Shown here: one piece after another, positions 12,801 to 24,800 of the stretch
Position numbering within the stretch: position 1 is the first letter of the stretch
Layout: each line of letters begins with the position of its first letter
Origin: Gavia stellata
Taxonomy: Eukaryota > Chordata > Aves > Gaviiformes > Gaviidae
Reading direction: 5' to 3'
Assembly (NCBI RefSeq): GCF_030936135.1
Contig: NC_082618.1
Coordinates: 8,033,034-8,097,033 of the forward strand
Length of the DNA stretch: 64,000 bases
Program-made: the position numbers and the translations under genes
The notes under the pieces: model-generated
Told to the model about the DNA's origin: nothing
The model's input: the letters and a program-made list of their open reading frames with translations, nothing else
Database searches by the model: none

Positions 12801-15800
12801 TGTGTGCCAGCTTGGCTGCGGCCACCCAGGCCGTGCCTCCTGGCAGGGCGCTCCGGTGTGCGAAAGTGGTGGTTTTTGGGAATCCCGTCCTGCTGGGAAC
12901 TGTAACAATACGTATGGCACCGCACTGGGTGAAAGTCGGCCTCAACGCTCACACACTGCAGCTTTTCCTTGCATTAGGGAGCAATAGAAACTCCTTCTGT
13001 AATGAAAACAGCATATAACGCCTATTTGTACGTCAATGCTCAAGCCCAAACACCAAAAAACTGGTCTAATAAGTATACGTGACATTTAAAGCATTCAAAC
13101 TTCCCCAGAATGCAATACTGCCTGACAGTTTGGGTTCTGAGACAAAGGGCCAAACACTATTAAGCTTCATTTGCTCTGCAGTTTCAGCCTGGTGCTACCA
13201 AATTCGTGGGAATGTTGGCAAGGAGGTAATTGGGATGGAGAAAAGTCTTGGGCATCTAATGACAACACTACGTGTGATGAACGGAAGCCAGTCTAAATAT
13301 TAAACAGAACAAACTGTTCTTTGTCAAGAGTGTGTATTAACCCACTGATTCCTTTTGAGCACATGGTTCATATTGCTTTCATCTGCTCCGCAGACTGACA
13401 GGACGGTACGGGGCTCTTGCGCCTGTAAATCTGAGCACCAGAGAAGGCACATGGTAGCTCCTTAGGTTATTCCCCAGTGCCTTGCAGTCAAAATAATTAG
13501 CGGGCGGCTCTGGTAGCTGGGCTTCTCTGCAGTGAAGAAGTCAGGCTCACTAATGAGGCATTTTGCCTCCTAGTGGGAAGAGAAGATGAAGGACTGGCTC
13601 CCTAAACTGGCCTAAAGCTGAGCTTACACTGCGCTGCACAGCAAGCCAGGATCCTGAACATGAAAGACTCCGAAGAACCCCCAGTGGCATCAGAGCGCAT
13701 GGGGAGAATAAGCAAAACCCATAGGTGAAGAAAGAGTAATCATCCTGCCTTTTACAGCCATCATGTTGTTATTTTGAAACACAGTATTTATGGAAAGTGT
13801 GCTAGCAGCTCACTCTGATTTATGGCATAGAGGTCAAGAAACGGCCTTCCAGACCCCTTTTAAATTAGTATTCCCCAAGTTTTGAATATTCCACAGCTTC
13901 CCAATAAAACCATATTTTTTTCTGACCAGCCTCTTTTCCAGTCCCTCCCTCCCATATATTTATTTTATCTTTTCTGTGGGCAAATCTGCAATACAGATGT
14001 GGTTTTGGTGGATCTGTACAGAAGATGTAGATTGGCAAAGACCATTCCAAATACAGACATCCTTTTGCCATTATAGATAAAGCAAGCCGCAAGTTTTGGG
14101 ATAAAAAGGACTGCTCTCTGCTTGTGAGTTGCACGTACCGGATTTTTTCACACTTTCAAAGGACGTAGCTAGACCAGTAAGGCTCTTAGGTGTGGCTACC
14201 AAAAAAAAGCTCTATCTGTAGTTTCAACAGTACTTCTTCCCTATCAGTATTTGCTACTTCTTCCAGCTATATAACTGAACTGCATAAAGTGTATTTTTCA
14301 GACCATATTAGTCACCTTTTTATTTAGTTCGCACCCAGTTCAGGAAAGAACAGAAGTAAAACGTTAATTAAAAATGTCATGGATCAACAATGTAATGGAG
14401 CACATGGGAACCTTTTTGTTTTCAATAATTTTAAAGACTCTTTGGGTTTGCTGCTATATTCATTGTAGATGCTTTTTGTTATATTTTACTCAAATATGGT
14501 GTTTCTTCTCCTAACTACATTTTTCTGTCTTATTTGTTGTGAAACTGAAAAAGTGCTTTGTCTCCTGGCAAAGCATTTCTTCCCTTCAGGTAAAAATGAT
14601 CCTGTGTCACTTGGTAGTCCCTTGGAGAAGGTTTTGGGAACATAAGCAGCATGGACGCCAGCGCTTGGCTACACATTGGTTATACATAGCATCGTGAAGC
14701 TTAGCAAAACGAGAGATTCTTTGTGGTTACCAACCAGCGTGTTGAGGTGGTAGCCAGATACGAGACCAGGCTGCTGTAAAGCTTGTGCCGTGATTTTCAG
14801 TGGAGGAAGGAGTCACATTTGAGGATGGGAGAGTTTTTTCTTCTCTGGCATATGACAGGAATCTTAATGCTCTTCACCTTTCTCTAAAGCGTATTATCCA
14901 AGTTATTGTTTTGTTTCTCGCAAATGGATTTCTGCAAATACAGGGCTGCTTAAGGCACGCAGCTTCTGTTCAGCTACGTCTGCATTGATGCAGAGGGCTG
15001 GTGGAAGACTACAGGTCAGAGAGTATTACAGAACCACAGAGTGACAGGGGTTGGAGGGGACCTCTGGAGATCATCTGGTCCAACCCCCCGCCAGAGCAGG
15101 GTCACTTAGAGCAGGTTGCACAGGAATGCATCCAGGCGAGTCTGGAATATCTCCGGAGAAGGAGACTCCACAACCTCTCTGGGCAGCCTGTTCCAGTGCT
15201 CTGCCACCCTCGAAGGAAAAAACCTGCTATTCTAGCAGTTTCCTCACCTGGGACTGGTGTTTCATTCTGGATTTTGAGCAACAGTCATGCAGGGATTACT
15301 ATCAAGAAATGATTGTTTCAACCACCTTCCATAATAGACTTTTGTGTACTTTTCATATATCTGGTAGGTCTTCCAGGTATTTGAACAGCAAACACTTTTA
15401 AAAAACTTTTACCACGAGTAAATAATGGAGTTGCTATCTAGCATTAGCTAAAGGTCCAACATATCAGTTATTAACTACAATAATCACAGATTGCAACGGT
15501 TCTCCGAGCCATTAGAAAGCTATAATTTGCATGTGCAATGTCTTTTAGCAGCAGAATTTAAATGTGGGGGAGGAAGCTATAAGGCAGAGGTATTCTGATT
15601 GAAAAGAGCAATTAGAGGGCAGCCTGTGGTCACAGCATCACAGTTGGTACAAAAAAGAGACTGGAAGCCTGTGGCCTTATTCTTCCCCCATGCTGAAAGC
15701 ACTGTGGTCAGCACCTGCAGCTTTAGCCCTATATATCATTTAAAGGACGTGAAGCTATACACGAGCTGGGTTTGTATGCATTTCTAAAACTGGCTATTTT

Positions 15801-18200
15801 CTTTCTTTAATACTCTGCAAACATTTCTCTGGCTAACACAACTTATTCTCACTACATGTCATGGCTTTTATTGCATAATCTTGGCATCAGCTGCAAAAGG
15901 CAACGGAGCGCTCCCAAAATGTATCTATCATCTTACCCAGAAAACCCAAAAAAGATAGAAGAGGCAATTCCAGCAAAACATCTGTGATGACATATTCAGC
16001 CCATTATTTTGTCAACAGTGCAAGTATTTGATGGCATAATAAAAGGATACACTTTGCTTAGCAAAAACATTAAGGGATAACAGCCAACTTAAATAGGGTG
16101 CGATTAAAGGTTTGCTTAACCCATGGGATTCCACTCCCAGAAAAATAAAAATAGAGCCATTTTGATCCCTCCTTCCAAGTTCTCTTTGTACGCTCTTGTT
16201 TGGGGGTTAAATCGCTTTAAGAAAAGGGAGAGTTTTTAATTTATGTTTCATACCAAAAAAAGAAAAAGTTTTGAAGTTAATCATAATAGCAACAAAATTC
16301 TGAATCGCAATGGGGAAAAATCAAGCCCACCTGGGAGAAGAGATAACAGGAGTTAATCATGTGCAAACAGCTTTGAGGGAAAAAGAGCATAATCCAGTTT
16401 AAAACCTCATTTTAAATTATTCCTGTGCACTAATTTTCCGCTTCATTTTATTGACATAATTGATGCTATATTTCAACCCATCTTGGAAATACACTGCAAT
16501 GAGCGTATTTCCTTCTGATACATGTTTTTTCAAATAAACAGCAAAGAAATTATAATTTATTACAGCACATTTTTCACATGAAAGTTGACTTACATGTTGT
16601 TGTGGGGGTTTTTGTGCTATGTTTCCTCTCTGCTAGCAAATAGTGAATTCTAAAATCAAGTCAGTATTGTAGTGTCTATGGCATATTACTACACCGGTAA
16701 GCTTGGCATTCCAGTGGTATTTGAGAGTGTCCAGAAGAAGCACTATTTCAGAGAGACGCTTAGCGCAGGTGGCCAAAGGTATCTGTAGAAATTACACCCA
16801 TACAGATTTTTCTGAAATATGTACAGGAGTACATAGAGGAAAATAAATGTTGCTGGGTACAAACACCAGGGATTTCTATAGCGGCCTCCCTTCCAGAATA
16901 GAGACTATTAAAATAAAATTCAGGCTTTCGACTGTCCACCAAAGTACAATTGTTATTTTAATTTCTGAGCAAATTTCCTCCTTGTAAAGAGCCTGTCCAC
17001 AGCATGCACGCTTTCTAACTTCTATGGCAGGTCTTAGGAGCAAAGCTAAACCTTTTTTTAAGGGCAACATAAACGTTGTACTGGGTTTATGGTGGGACTC
17101 TGGGTGCATGTCACTTAGAGCTATTTCCAATTCCAGAGTTTTACAAATCAATCATTATTTACCTTGGTGGTGTGGGTGCTGTAATAAATAACGAGTGACT
17201 TGATGAAGGTGACAGAGAATGACATTTCTGAGTCTGCAATGAAAACTCCGGAGTTCCTGAACTAGAGAACAAATGTGACTCTGACAGTAACTGTTACCAG
17301 ATTTTGGAAAAACTCTGTTATTTATATTAAACCCCCTCTATTTCAAGTTTTGTAACAAGCTCAGCTGTCCCATAAAGTGGAGACTAATACTCTGCTAGAG
17401 GGTAGGAACTGTGCAGCTGTTCCAATGACAAATACCGTTGATAAAGTCACAGTTCGGTTTTCCTGCAGGTAGACAATCCGAAGATCATGCCTCTTCTAGT
17501 GGAAAATACAAAGAAAGAAACAGCATTAGATAAACCTCATTTCCTGGCAGAAATTGCCATTAATTTCTCAGTTGGAAGTCCTGCGTAACACCAAGGAAAT
17601 CGCTGAACAGACACCTGATTTACATTAGTATAAATGAGTGCGGAATGGCTGTTGTAGAAGTTTTTGTCTTTTCCCTTCTCCTTTCCCTGTGTTGCATGTT
17701 ATTCTTCGAGAATATACGAGAAATTATTACAGGCGATTCATTGAATTCCTTTAGATTCAGGTTTAAAGACAGTCTAACAAAACGGCACTATGAACTCCCC
17801 CCTTATCGGTGCTGTACGTGCCTTTCCTGCAAGGCTGCTTCAAAGCGACACAGTTCTTTACAAAAAAGAGAGCCTGAAAATGTTTAAATTGAGTTTGTAA
17901 CTGATTTCTTTTTATCTCTCAGGCTCTCACATCTGTTTAATAGAGCCCTCAGTTCAGCTTGTAATGGACCTGGCGACAGTTCTGGACTCCGTGAACCTTA
18001 AACGTGAAGGTAAACCTCCTGTCCCGGGGCACCTGTGGACTCTCCCTCCGACTATTTGTGCCCTTAGTGTTGTCTGTTGCTATTCATAGTCTTTTTTATT
18101 TTATTTTCAGTCACGTGATGCAGTGATCTAAGTTCAGTACAGAAGAGTCTGTTGGGCTGCCAAAGCCAAAAGACAACCTACAGCAATTCTGAGTCGTGGA
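12801..18200. other. Intergenic region between SSH2 and EFCAB5
   Basis: No exon with both coding character and splice sites was found. The only recognised element is a reverse-strand CR1 fragment at 15027-15223. The remainder is ordinary AT-rich sequence with short chance open frames. A 5' noncoding exon or distal enhancer could lie here unseen. Confidence 0.6.
15027..15223 (-). mobile_element. CR1 LINE 3' fragment, reverse orientation
   Basis: On the plus strand this begins with the reverse of a CR1 tail (cagaaccacagagt), then the characteristic blocks ggttggaggggacctctgg, atcatctggtccaacccccc and gggcagcctgttccagtgctc. These are the reverse complement of the avian CR1 3' untranslated region and the end of its ORF2. 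It is a 5'-truncated copy of about 200 bp with no coding potential. It differs from the three plus-strand CR1 copies in this window, so it belongs to another subfamily or a different part of the consensus. Confidence 0.9.
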
Positions 18201-18204
18201 AGAG

Positions 18205-18240
18205 ACATAGCAACCTTTGGGATTATTGCTTAGCAACTGC
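18205..18240. promoter_or_regulatory. Candidate RFX X-box cluster upstream of EFCAB5
   Basis: Two AGCAAC half-sites, matching the RGYAAC half of the RFX X-box, occur at 18209-18214 and 18232-18237. The second is preceded by ATTGCT, an imperfect left half-site with a one-base spacer. RFX factors drive many ciliary genes. The cluster lies about 180 bp before a strong splice donor at 18418, which fits a promoter followed by a first noncoding exon. Such short motifs also arise by chance, so this is a suggestion only. Confidence 0.3.
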
Positions 18241-18254
18241 AAACACACAGAGGA

Positions 18255-18417
18255 GAAAAACTCACAGCCCGGCTCCACCGCAGGTCTGAGAAATCCCTAA
18301 TTCACTTTAAGATTTTTAATGGTTGAGAACAGATGGGCACATATTAAATTCCTGTTCATTTGCAAAGCCACTTTGAAAGCAGGAGGAGTAAGATCTATTT
18401 TGATACCTTCTCCAAAG
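18255..18417 (+). other. EFCAB5: Possible 5' noncoding first exon of EFCAB5
   Basis: A strong donor, AAAG followed by GTAAGAA, begins at 18418. The first coding segment of EFCAB5 begins after an acceptor at 21320-21321, so at least one upstream noncoding exon is needed. This donor plus the X-box-like cluster just upstream make the interval the best candidate I can see. The left boundary is arbitrary. Other donors in the region are not excluded. Confidence 0.25.
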
Positions 18418-19332
18418 GTAAGAAAAACAGTTCTTCAAAGCTTCAGAAAGCAAAAGAGAAAGTCTTTTTAAATTTTAATTGTATTGAAAAGAAGATCATG
18501 TATGAAAAGGGTATTGGGCTCTTTGTGATTGGCGAGGTAAACAGGCTCTATGAAGCACGTTAGGGAAAGGCAAAACTATTTCTGAGCAATAGAATGTCAA
18601 AGAGATCGGACTCTGTTTTTGAAAAGACTTCTGTAACTCAAACTTCTCCAAAATATTTGCCTAGACAAACTTCAGGCTTTCCCGGCCCTGTCCCACCCAT
18701 TAAAATCCCCTAACAGAATACCGACGAAACCATAAAATCTCATTTATGAGCAGGTTGGTGTTTTGTACAGACAATGGAGAGATAATCTTTTTGTACCTGC
18801 AGGGATTCCAGCAAGAACGTTTCTCTCACAGAAAAGGAGCCAGGAAAGTGGAATCCTACTAAATAATGAAGAGCTTATCTTGCCTTCAGCTTGAACGAAG
18901 GCTTACAGGAAACTTTATATCGCATTTCAAATTTCCTGGGTGTTTCTAAAGCTTGTCTCTGTGCACCATGCTTACTATTCTTTGGACAATCAAGCCTCCG
19001 CTGGGAATGTCACAGGCTGTAGGAGCTCTATTTTTTATGGGCCAAATTCTCAACTAATATAAATCAGCACTGAAGTTCGTGAGCCAACGGTGTCTTACAC
19101 AAACTGGAGGTGTGTCCCTGTAATCCTCGACAAATTCCAAGTTTCGGGGCCTGATTCTAGCACTCCTTTGTTGTTTATTTTAACAGCTATCTGCTGTTTG
19201 TATGCTCTCCCGTACCCTCTTAGCCTGCTTTATCTGTCCTGCATTAAAGCAGGGGGCATAGTTCTCTATGCGCTGCTTCCATTCCTGGAGTTACGGCCAT
19301 GGAATTGAGATGGAACAGTCGCACTCAGTTGT

Positions 19333-19355
19333 GTTTTGTTTTGTTTTGTTTTGTT
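19333..19355. repeat. Microsatellite (GTTTT)n
   Basis: Between four and five near-perfect GTTTT units in the region upstream of EFCAB5. Confidence 0.9.
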
Positions 19356-20640
19356 CAGAGACATAGAGATACTTTATAAACATTTACTAATCCTCAAAAT
19401 CATCCTAACAAATGGTTGAGAGCGGTGTAGAAAATATATTCATCATCCGTCAGACTCAGCCACCTCATAAAGCAGAGCGCAGTTGTCACTTTAACATTGC
19501 ACAGAACCTGCAGAGCGCTTTCATAAAGGATGTTAAAAAATAACATAAGTGTTTGAAACAGCAAGGATGGTTTATTTTGGCACAACAAAACCAGCTGATT
19601 TGGAATGTGATTAGAACATTTGGTTAACACCCTGCTTTGAACCTGAAAGAGTCTGGTTTTACAGCTTATTGGAAGAAACTCGCCTAAGCAAGGAACAATT
19701 TGACAGGGTCGACAGGTTTACCCTTCTACCGTTATAAATCTGGACTCCTTTACAGCTCATGTCCTTCAGTGGCAAACCCAGCTACCATCTTAAAACCCTC
19801 TGTGTGGGTCAGGCAGGCAGCTCGATCCATAAATCCATCTCGCTGCCCAGCGAGTAATCATCTTTGCAAACAAATTACCAGAAGATGCCAACAAGCCCAT
19901 CAAGAAAACAGAGAGAAATTTAGTGCTGTGGAAGCGTCCTACCTATCCAAGCACTATCTGGACTCAAACAATGGTTATGAACCAGAAGGTCAACATATTA
20001 GTAATTACATTTGCGTGCCAGGAGGGCTGTAGATCACATTTATGCGTTTCCTGGAAGGCTGAACTCTCTTCACAACAGCTACAAATGCTTAAATACGAAG
20101 ACCAAAACATATAAAAAGCAATGGTATTGCTATGGATACTGAAAGGCCTTAGCGAAACGCACTTTTAAATAAGAGCTTGAAAAGGATAGTGTGGCAGCAA
20201 GTTCAGAGTGGAGTTTCGTCTTTAATTTGGAAAGGCGTTAGGCTCTCTCTATTAATATCACCCTTCCCTTGCTGTTGTTTAACACTGAGCTGGGTTTTTT
20301 GCAGCATGCTGGTGATTTTTCATGCTTTGAATCAAGCGGTTAGGCACCATTCTGCTCTGTTCCGTATGTCTAAGTGCCATTACAGATGCAGGCAGTTATG
20401 TGTGGGGACATACAGCAATAGTTTTCAGATTGTGCCTTGTGAGCAACTCAGTTTCTTCCTGATATTTCACAGAATGAACATTTTGAGAAGAAAACAGTGG
20501 AGTTGTTTGAGAAATTGTAAAGGGAAATATCTGCAACTCTCTGTAGGTCTGTCTCTTACAGAATAATCTACAAGATCAAGCGCTTGTGAACAGCTTAATT
20601 ACAGAGTTCATGGTATAGAGTTTCCCTTTCTGTAGGAGCT

Positions 20641-20688
20641 CTGCTGATCCATACACCCGTGTCCCTGCTGATCCATACACCCGTGTCC
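20641..20688. repeat. Two perfect tandem copies of a 24-bp unit
   Basis: The 24-base unit starting ctgctgatccatacac is repeated head-to-tail without any mismatch. The absence of divergence points to a recent local duplication. It lies upstream of EFCAB5 and is not coding. Confidence 0.9.
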
Positions 20689-21321
20689 TTGTTACCTTAA
20701 CAAAATGTCCACAGGAAAAAATAGTTGCCAAAGTTGAAATTAAGTAGCCTATGGGACAAGCTTCCTCGCTGTTTTCACAGCTACAGAGAAGACGAAGCGG
20801 AAGGTGGCACGTAGAGAAACCTTGCTCCTAGGCATCTGGTATTTTCCATTACTTGCTTCCTTTGTCTCATATCCACTGGATTTCCTGGAGGCACGGAATG
20901 GGACCTAAACAGAAATAATGGTACTGAGGGAAAGAGGAATCCACTGGTTAGAACTGGGGGACAAGACTTCCGAGCACTGTTGACGCTTGGTTTCTGAGTC
21001 TCTAAGTGACCTGGAATTAATCACTTCTCTTCTGTGTCTCAGTTTCTTCTCCCGTAAGAAAGAAACGCACTTATTTAGTTGCTCTGTCCCCAAGGGCTGT
21101 TGTGATACATAATTAATCTTTATAAATCATTTACTGATCTTTGAAGTAAAGGGGCTGTATTTATTTAAGAGTACAAAGCAGCAGTAACAGAATAAAAAAA
21201 GGAACATTGAAAAAGAGTATTAGTTAATTCCTAACAATAGACTTTCTTCCTGTGTCATCTGCTAGGACACTGCTGAGTCTTTTGGCATTATATAACGTAC
21301 CGCTTTTGTTCTGTGTCACAG

Positions 21322-21897
21322 TGACTGAAGTATGGCTGCTCAGCCAGAAGCAGCGGCCCAAACTGCAGGTCTAAAACACCCCAAGCTTGGAGGTAAGAAG
21401 GTGACTGCCACAGAAACGAAGAGAAATCAGGGGAATGCTGAGCTGCCATGTCTTAGTAATTACGCTCCGTGGAAAGAGCGTTTCTATGAAAAGGTACAGC
21501 AGAGGTGTCTGAGTCTGCAGGAGGCGAAGGTGAAGACGATTCGCGCACAAAAGGCAAAAGAAGAAAAGGTAAAGGAGAGAGAACCCTGTGACTGGCTGTC
21601 CAAGGAGTGGTTCACTGAAGCGAAAGAGTCTCTAGACACTCGCATCTATTTGCTTGACAAACTCCTACCTACATTAATCCCAGGAGTGGAAAAACTGTTA
21701 ATGGAAGTGGAAAGAAAGAATGTGCTTGCACCAGACAAAGAACCAACCGGATTTAACCCCATTAATTTTCTTGGCGAATATCTGATGAGACATAACCCTC
21801 ACTATGGTATTTCTACAAAACCAGGCTGGTACCGGAGAGGAATGGAGACAGTCACGGAGGAGCTAAAAACTGAGATGCCGGGTGCAACGTCAGAGAG
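21322..21897 (+). CDS. EFCAB5: EFCAB5 exon with start codon; Dpy-30-like N-terminal region
   Basis: The acceptor AG is at 21320-21321 and coding starts at ATG 21332. An in-frame TGA at 21326 lies just upstream, so this is the first usable Met in the exon. It encodes residues 1-188 plus two bases of codon 189, ending at a GTGAGA donor (21898). Residues 60-85 are lysine/glutamate-rich and helical. Residues 106-126 (YLLDKLLPTLIPGVEKLLMEV) followed by FNPINFLGEYLMRHNP at 141-156 resemble the Dpy-30/RIIa-type dimerisation and docking motif (consensus near the end: P..FLA.YLL.NNP). That fold is common in axonemal and chromatin complexes. The phase (2) matches the next exon exactly. Confidence 0.9.
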
Positions 21898-24800
21898 GTG
21901 AGAGTTGAAAGTGTGGCTGGTCACAAGACCAGAGCTGGTGTTGTGGTCTCTGTTTGACAAAAGGGATGGTGTGACTGCAGCCTGGCTGGCGAAGCGTCGA
22001 ACGAAATGAACCTTGTGGAGTCCAGTGCCAGAGATGGGAGTTGTCTCTCATAAAAACGTGAGAAGCAGGACAAATGCCAGAACGTGTCACGCAAAATGAA
22101 ACACTAGTTATTCCTATTTAAGGCAATATTCTGCCCTTCACAAATATATAATTCCTCTATAGAATCTATCTTAATTACATATGTGGAATGCAAATGGCTT
22201 TCAAATCGGTCTAGGTTAGTCACAGCAGTTCTTTAGGACAGGCGTTAGTATCAAAGGTCTATGGACTCTTCCGATCATTTCTTCTATATTCTTCCAAACT
22301 TAATAAAAAGATAACCTTTTTTTCCTCCTCCAGGATGATTTCTCTTGACCAAACCGACAACAATATTGTCCTGGCACATTGTAGAAACTCCTTCTCCTGG
22401 GATTTTTACTTAGGCTTTCCTTGCAGATTCTTTTTTTCCCTTTAAAGTAGAAACTGTTTTGTGTTTTACTATGTTGCTTCTTTCTGGGGTGTATTCTAGG
22501 CTGCTTGCTTTAGTATAATATTTAATGAATATTGGAAGGGGGTTCCATGGCATCTTACAATACGCTAAGGTTAGAATGTGAGTGCATTGGGTGAACAATA
22601 ATGCTTTTGTTTTCATTGCTCTATTCAGAAAAATATAGAAGTGAACATTTGTGTTTATAGATGACCCAGAGGTGATTGTGAATGATGTCAAAATTACTCA
22701 TTCACTATTAGATCACTTTATTCTATATCTGTGTTTGTAGAAGAATGACTTCTATTTGAATGGCTGTCTCTTCTATTTGCATAAATAGTACATACAGCTT
22801 GACAATTGGTTTCAGGGTTTCACTGTCAGGAATTAGGGAAGTAAAATGTTGACAAGTCTTATGCATAAACTCTAAATGAAGATAATTGAAGTTCCCAGTA
22901 TTATAATGAATAAAAGAATATGCTAAATTTCTCTCTACTGCTCTGAGTTCCTGTCTCTACATTTCTAGCCCACATACTGTTACAGTTCGTAGGAACATGC
23001 CTTGTGTGACTACAACTAAAGCAGTGTGATAAGTGAATTTCATACAGTCCTTTTTCCCCACAGATAAAAATAGTTATAACTGACTGATCATGGTCAGTGT
23101 GCAAGAGCTCAGCTTTTTGGGTTTTCTTCATAAGCAGACATATAGTAGTACAACCAGAGCTGGTAAAAGATTTTCAATTTTATTTTTTTATTTTTTAAAT
23201 GCCAGTCCACTGAAACAAATGATCTTGTGAAACATCTTCTTTTTCAGTGAGCTTCCACTCAAGCACAGACTGTTCTGGGGGGATGTTTAGGATGGCAGCC
23301 TTGCCAAACCTTTGTTTTGGGGACTGTTTCACCATTCATATTGCTTCACAGAGGGACACCTAGATGCAGGAAGTTCAGAACAATGTCTCATTTTTATTTT
23401 GCAAAAGAAATTGAATTAAAATACATAAAATTACCTGGGGGTTTGGGTTGGGTTTTTGTTTGGTTTTGGTTTTGTTTTTTTTTTTCCTGCTAAAATACTC
23501 TTAGCTTTCATTGTGAAAAAATTAGCTTTTCGTTAGCATGTCCAGAGAAGGGCGACGAAGCTGGTGAGGGGTCTGGAGCACAAGTCTGATGAGGAGCGGC
23601 TGAGGGAGCTGGGGTTGTTCAGTCTGGAGAAGAGGAGGCTGAGGGGAGACCTCATCGCTCTCTACAATTACCTGAAAAGGGGTTGCAGAGAGGTGGGTGT
23701 TGGTCTCTTCTCCCAAGTGACTAATAATAGGACAAGAGGAAATGGCCTCAAGTTGCGCCAGGGGAGGTTCAGGCTATTAGGAAAAATTAGGATATTAGGA
23801 AAAATTTCTTTACGGAGAGAGTGGTGAAACAGTGGAAGAGGCTGCCCAGGGAGGTGGTGGAGTCACCATCACTGGAGGTGTTCAAGGAACGTGTGGATGT
23901 GGCGTTGTGGGACATCCTTAATGTGCATGGTGGGGTTGGGTTGATGATCTTACAGGTCTTTTCCAACCGTAGTGATTCTGTGATTCTGTGAATCAGAGCT
24001 TATTCCTGGAGAGGTCAGATTTTCCTGTAAAATGCAAAGTGTCGGCGACCAGTGACATGTTATCTTGGCCGTGGCTGCTAAGTCCGTGTTTACATTTGGA
24101 GACAGGGTCTCAATTTGTAGCTATCAGAGCTCATGCAAAGGAAGTGACTATCAAGACTTGTAGAAATCAATCTCTCCATAGACAGCACTGCCAGGGGGGT
24201 TTATGTAGCCATAGCTGTAGCAGGTTTTGCATATCTACTCGTAGTAGTATCATGGGAATTGCATTCACAGCAGCTCAGGATTTACATATTTGTGATGGCT
24301 GTATTGTGGGATTTGCATAGGAGTGAGTCTTAAATCACAGCAGCACAGAGGATTTTACTGACACCACGTAGCACTGAGATTCCTAACGTGAGTCACTGGC
24401 TTTCTAAACAGGAAAAAAATGTTAGAAGAGAAATGCCAGTCTGTGCTCAAAATCTCTCACATAAGCACCAGAAAGATGAGGAGTGAAATTCTGGTCCCAG
24501 TGAAGCTCCCGGGAGCCTTGACATTTCCTTCAGGAAGGGCAGTGTTTCACCACCGGTTCTTATCCAAAGCTTACCAGTCCTTGGTGAGCTCTCTCAGGCT
24601 TCCTCCCGTCTCTCCTTAACTGCCACCTGGCTGGGAGTCAAGGCAAGCAGGAGAACAGATGGGAGAAATTCCTCATCCGAATGGATTGATACCTGAAACA
24701 GAGACTTTATTTGTCCAGGGATGGTAGTCCTCCAGTCTGAGTCACCCATCCCTGTGTGGGAGTTAGGTGGCTGTCTTCCTGAAGAAACATGTTTCGTTCT

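Noticed and set aside
15001-15401. Two overlapping open frames of 103 and 116 codons
   Set aside because: They coincide with a reverse-oriented CR1 fragment and have no splice or promoter support.
17645-17887. Open frame starting MAVVEVFVFSLLLSLCCMLF, resembling a signal peptide
   Set aside because: Hydrophobic start but no domain, no splice or promoter support and no recognised relative. Chance frame in intergenic DNA.
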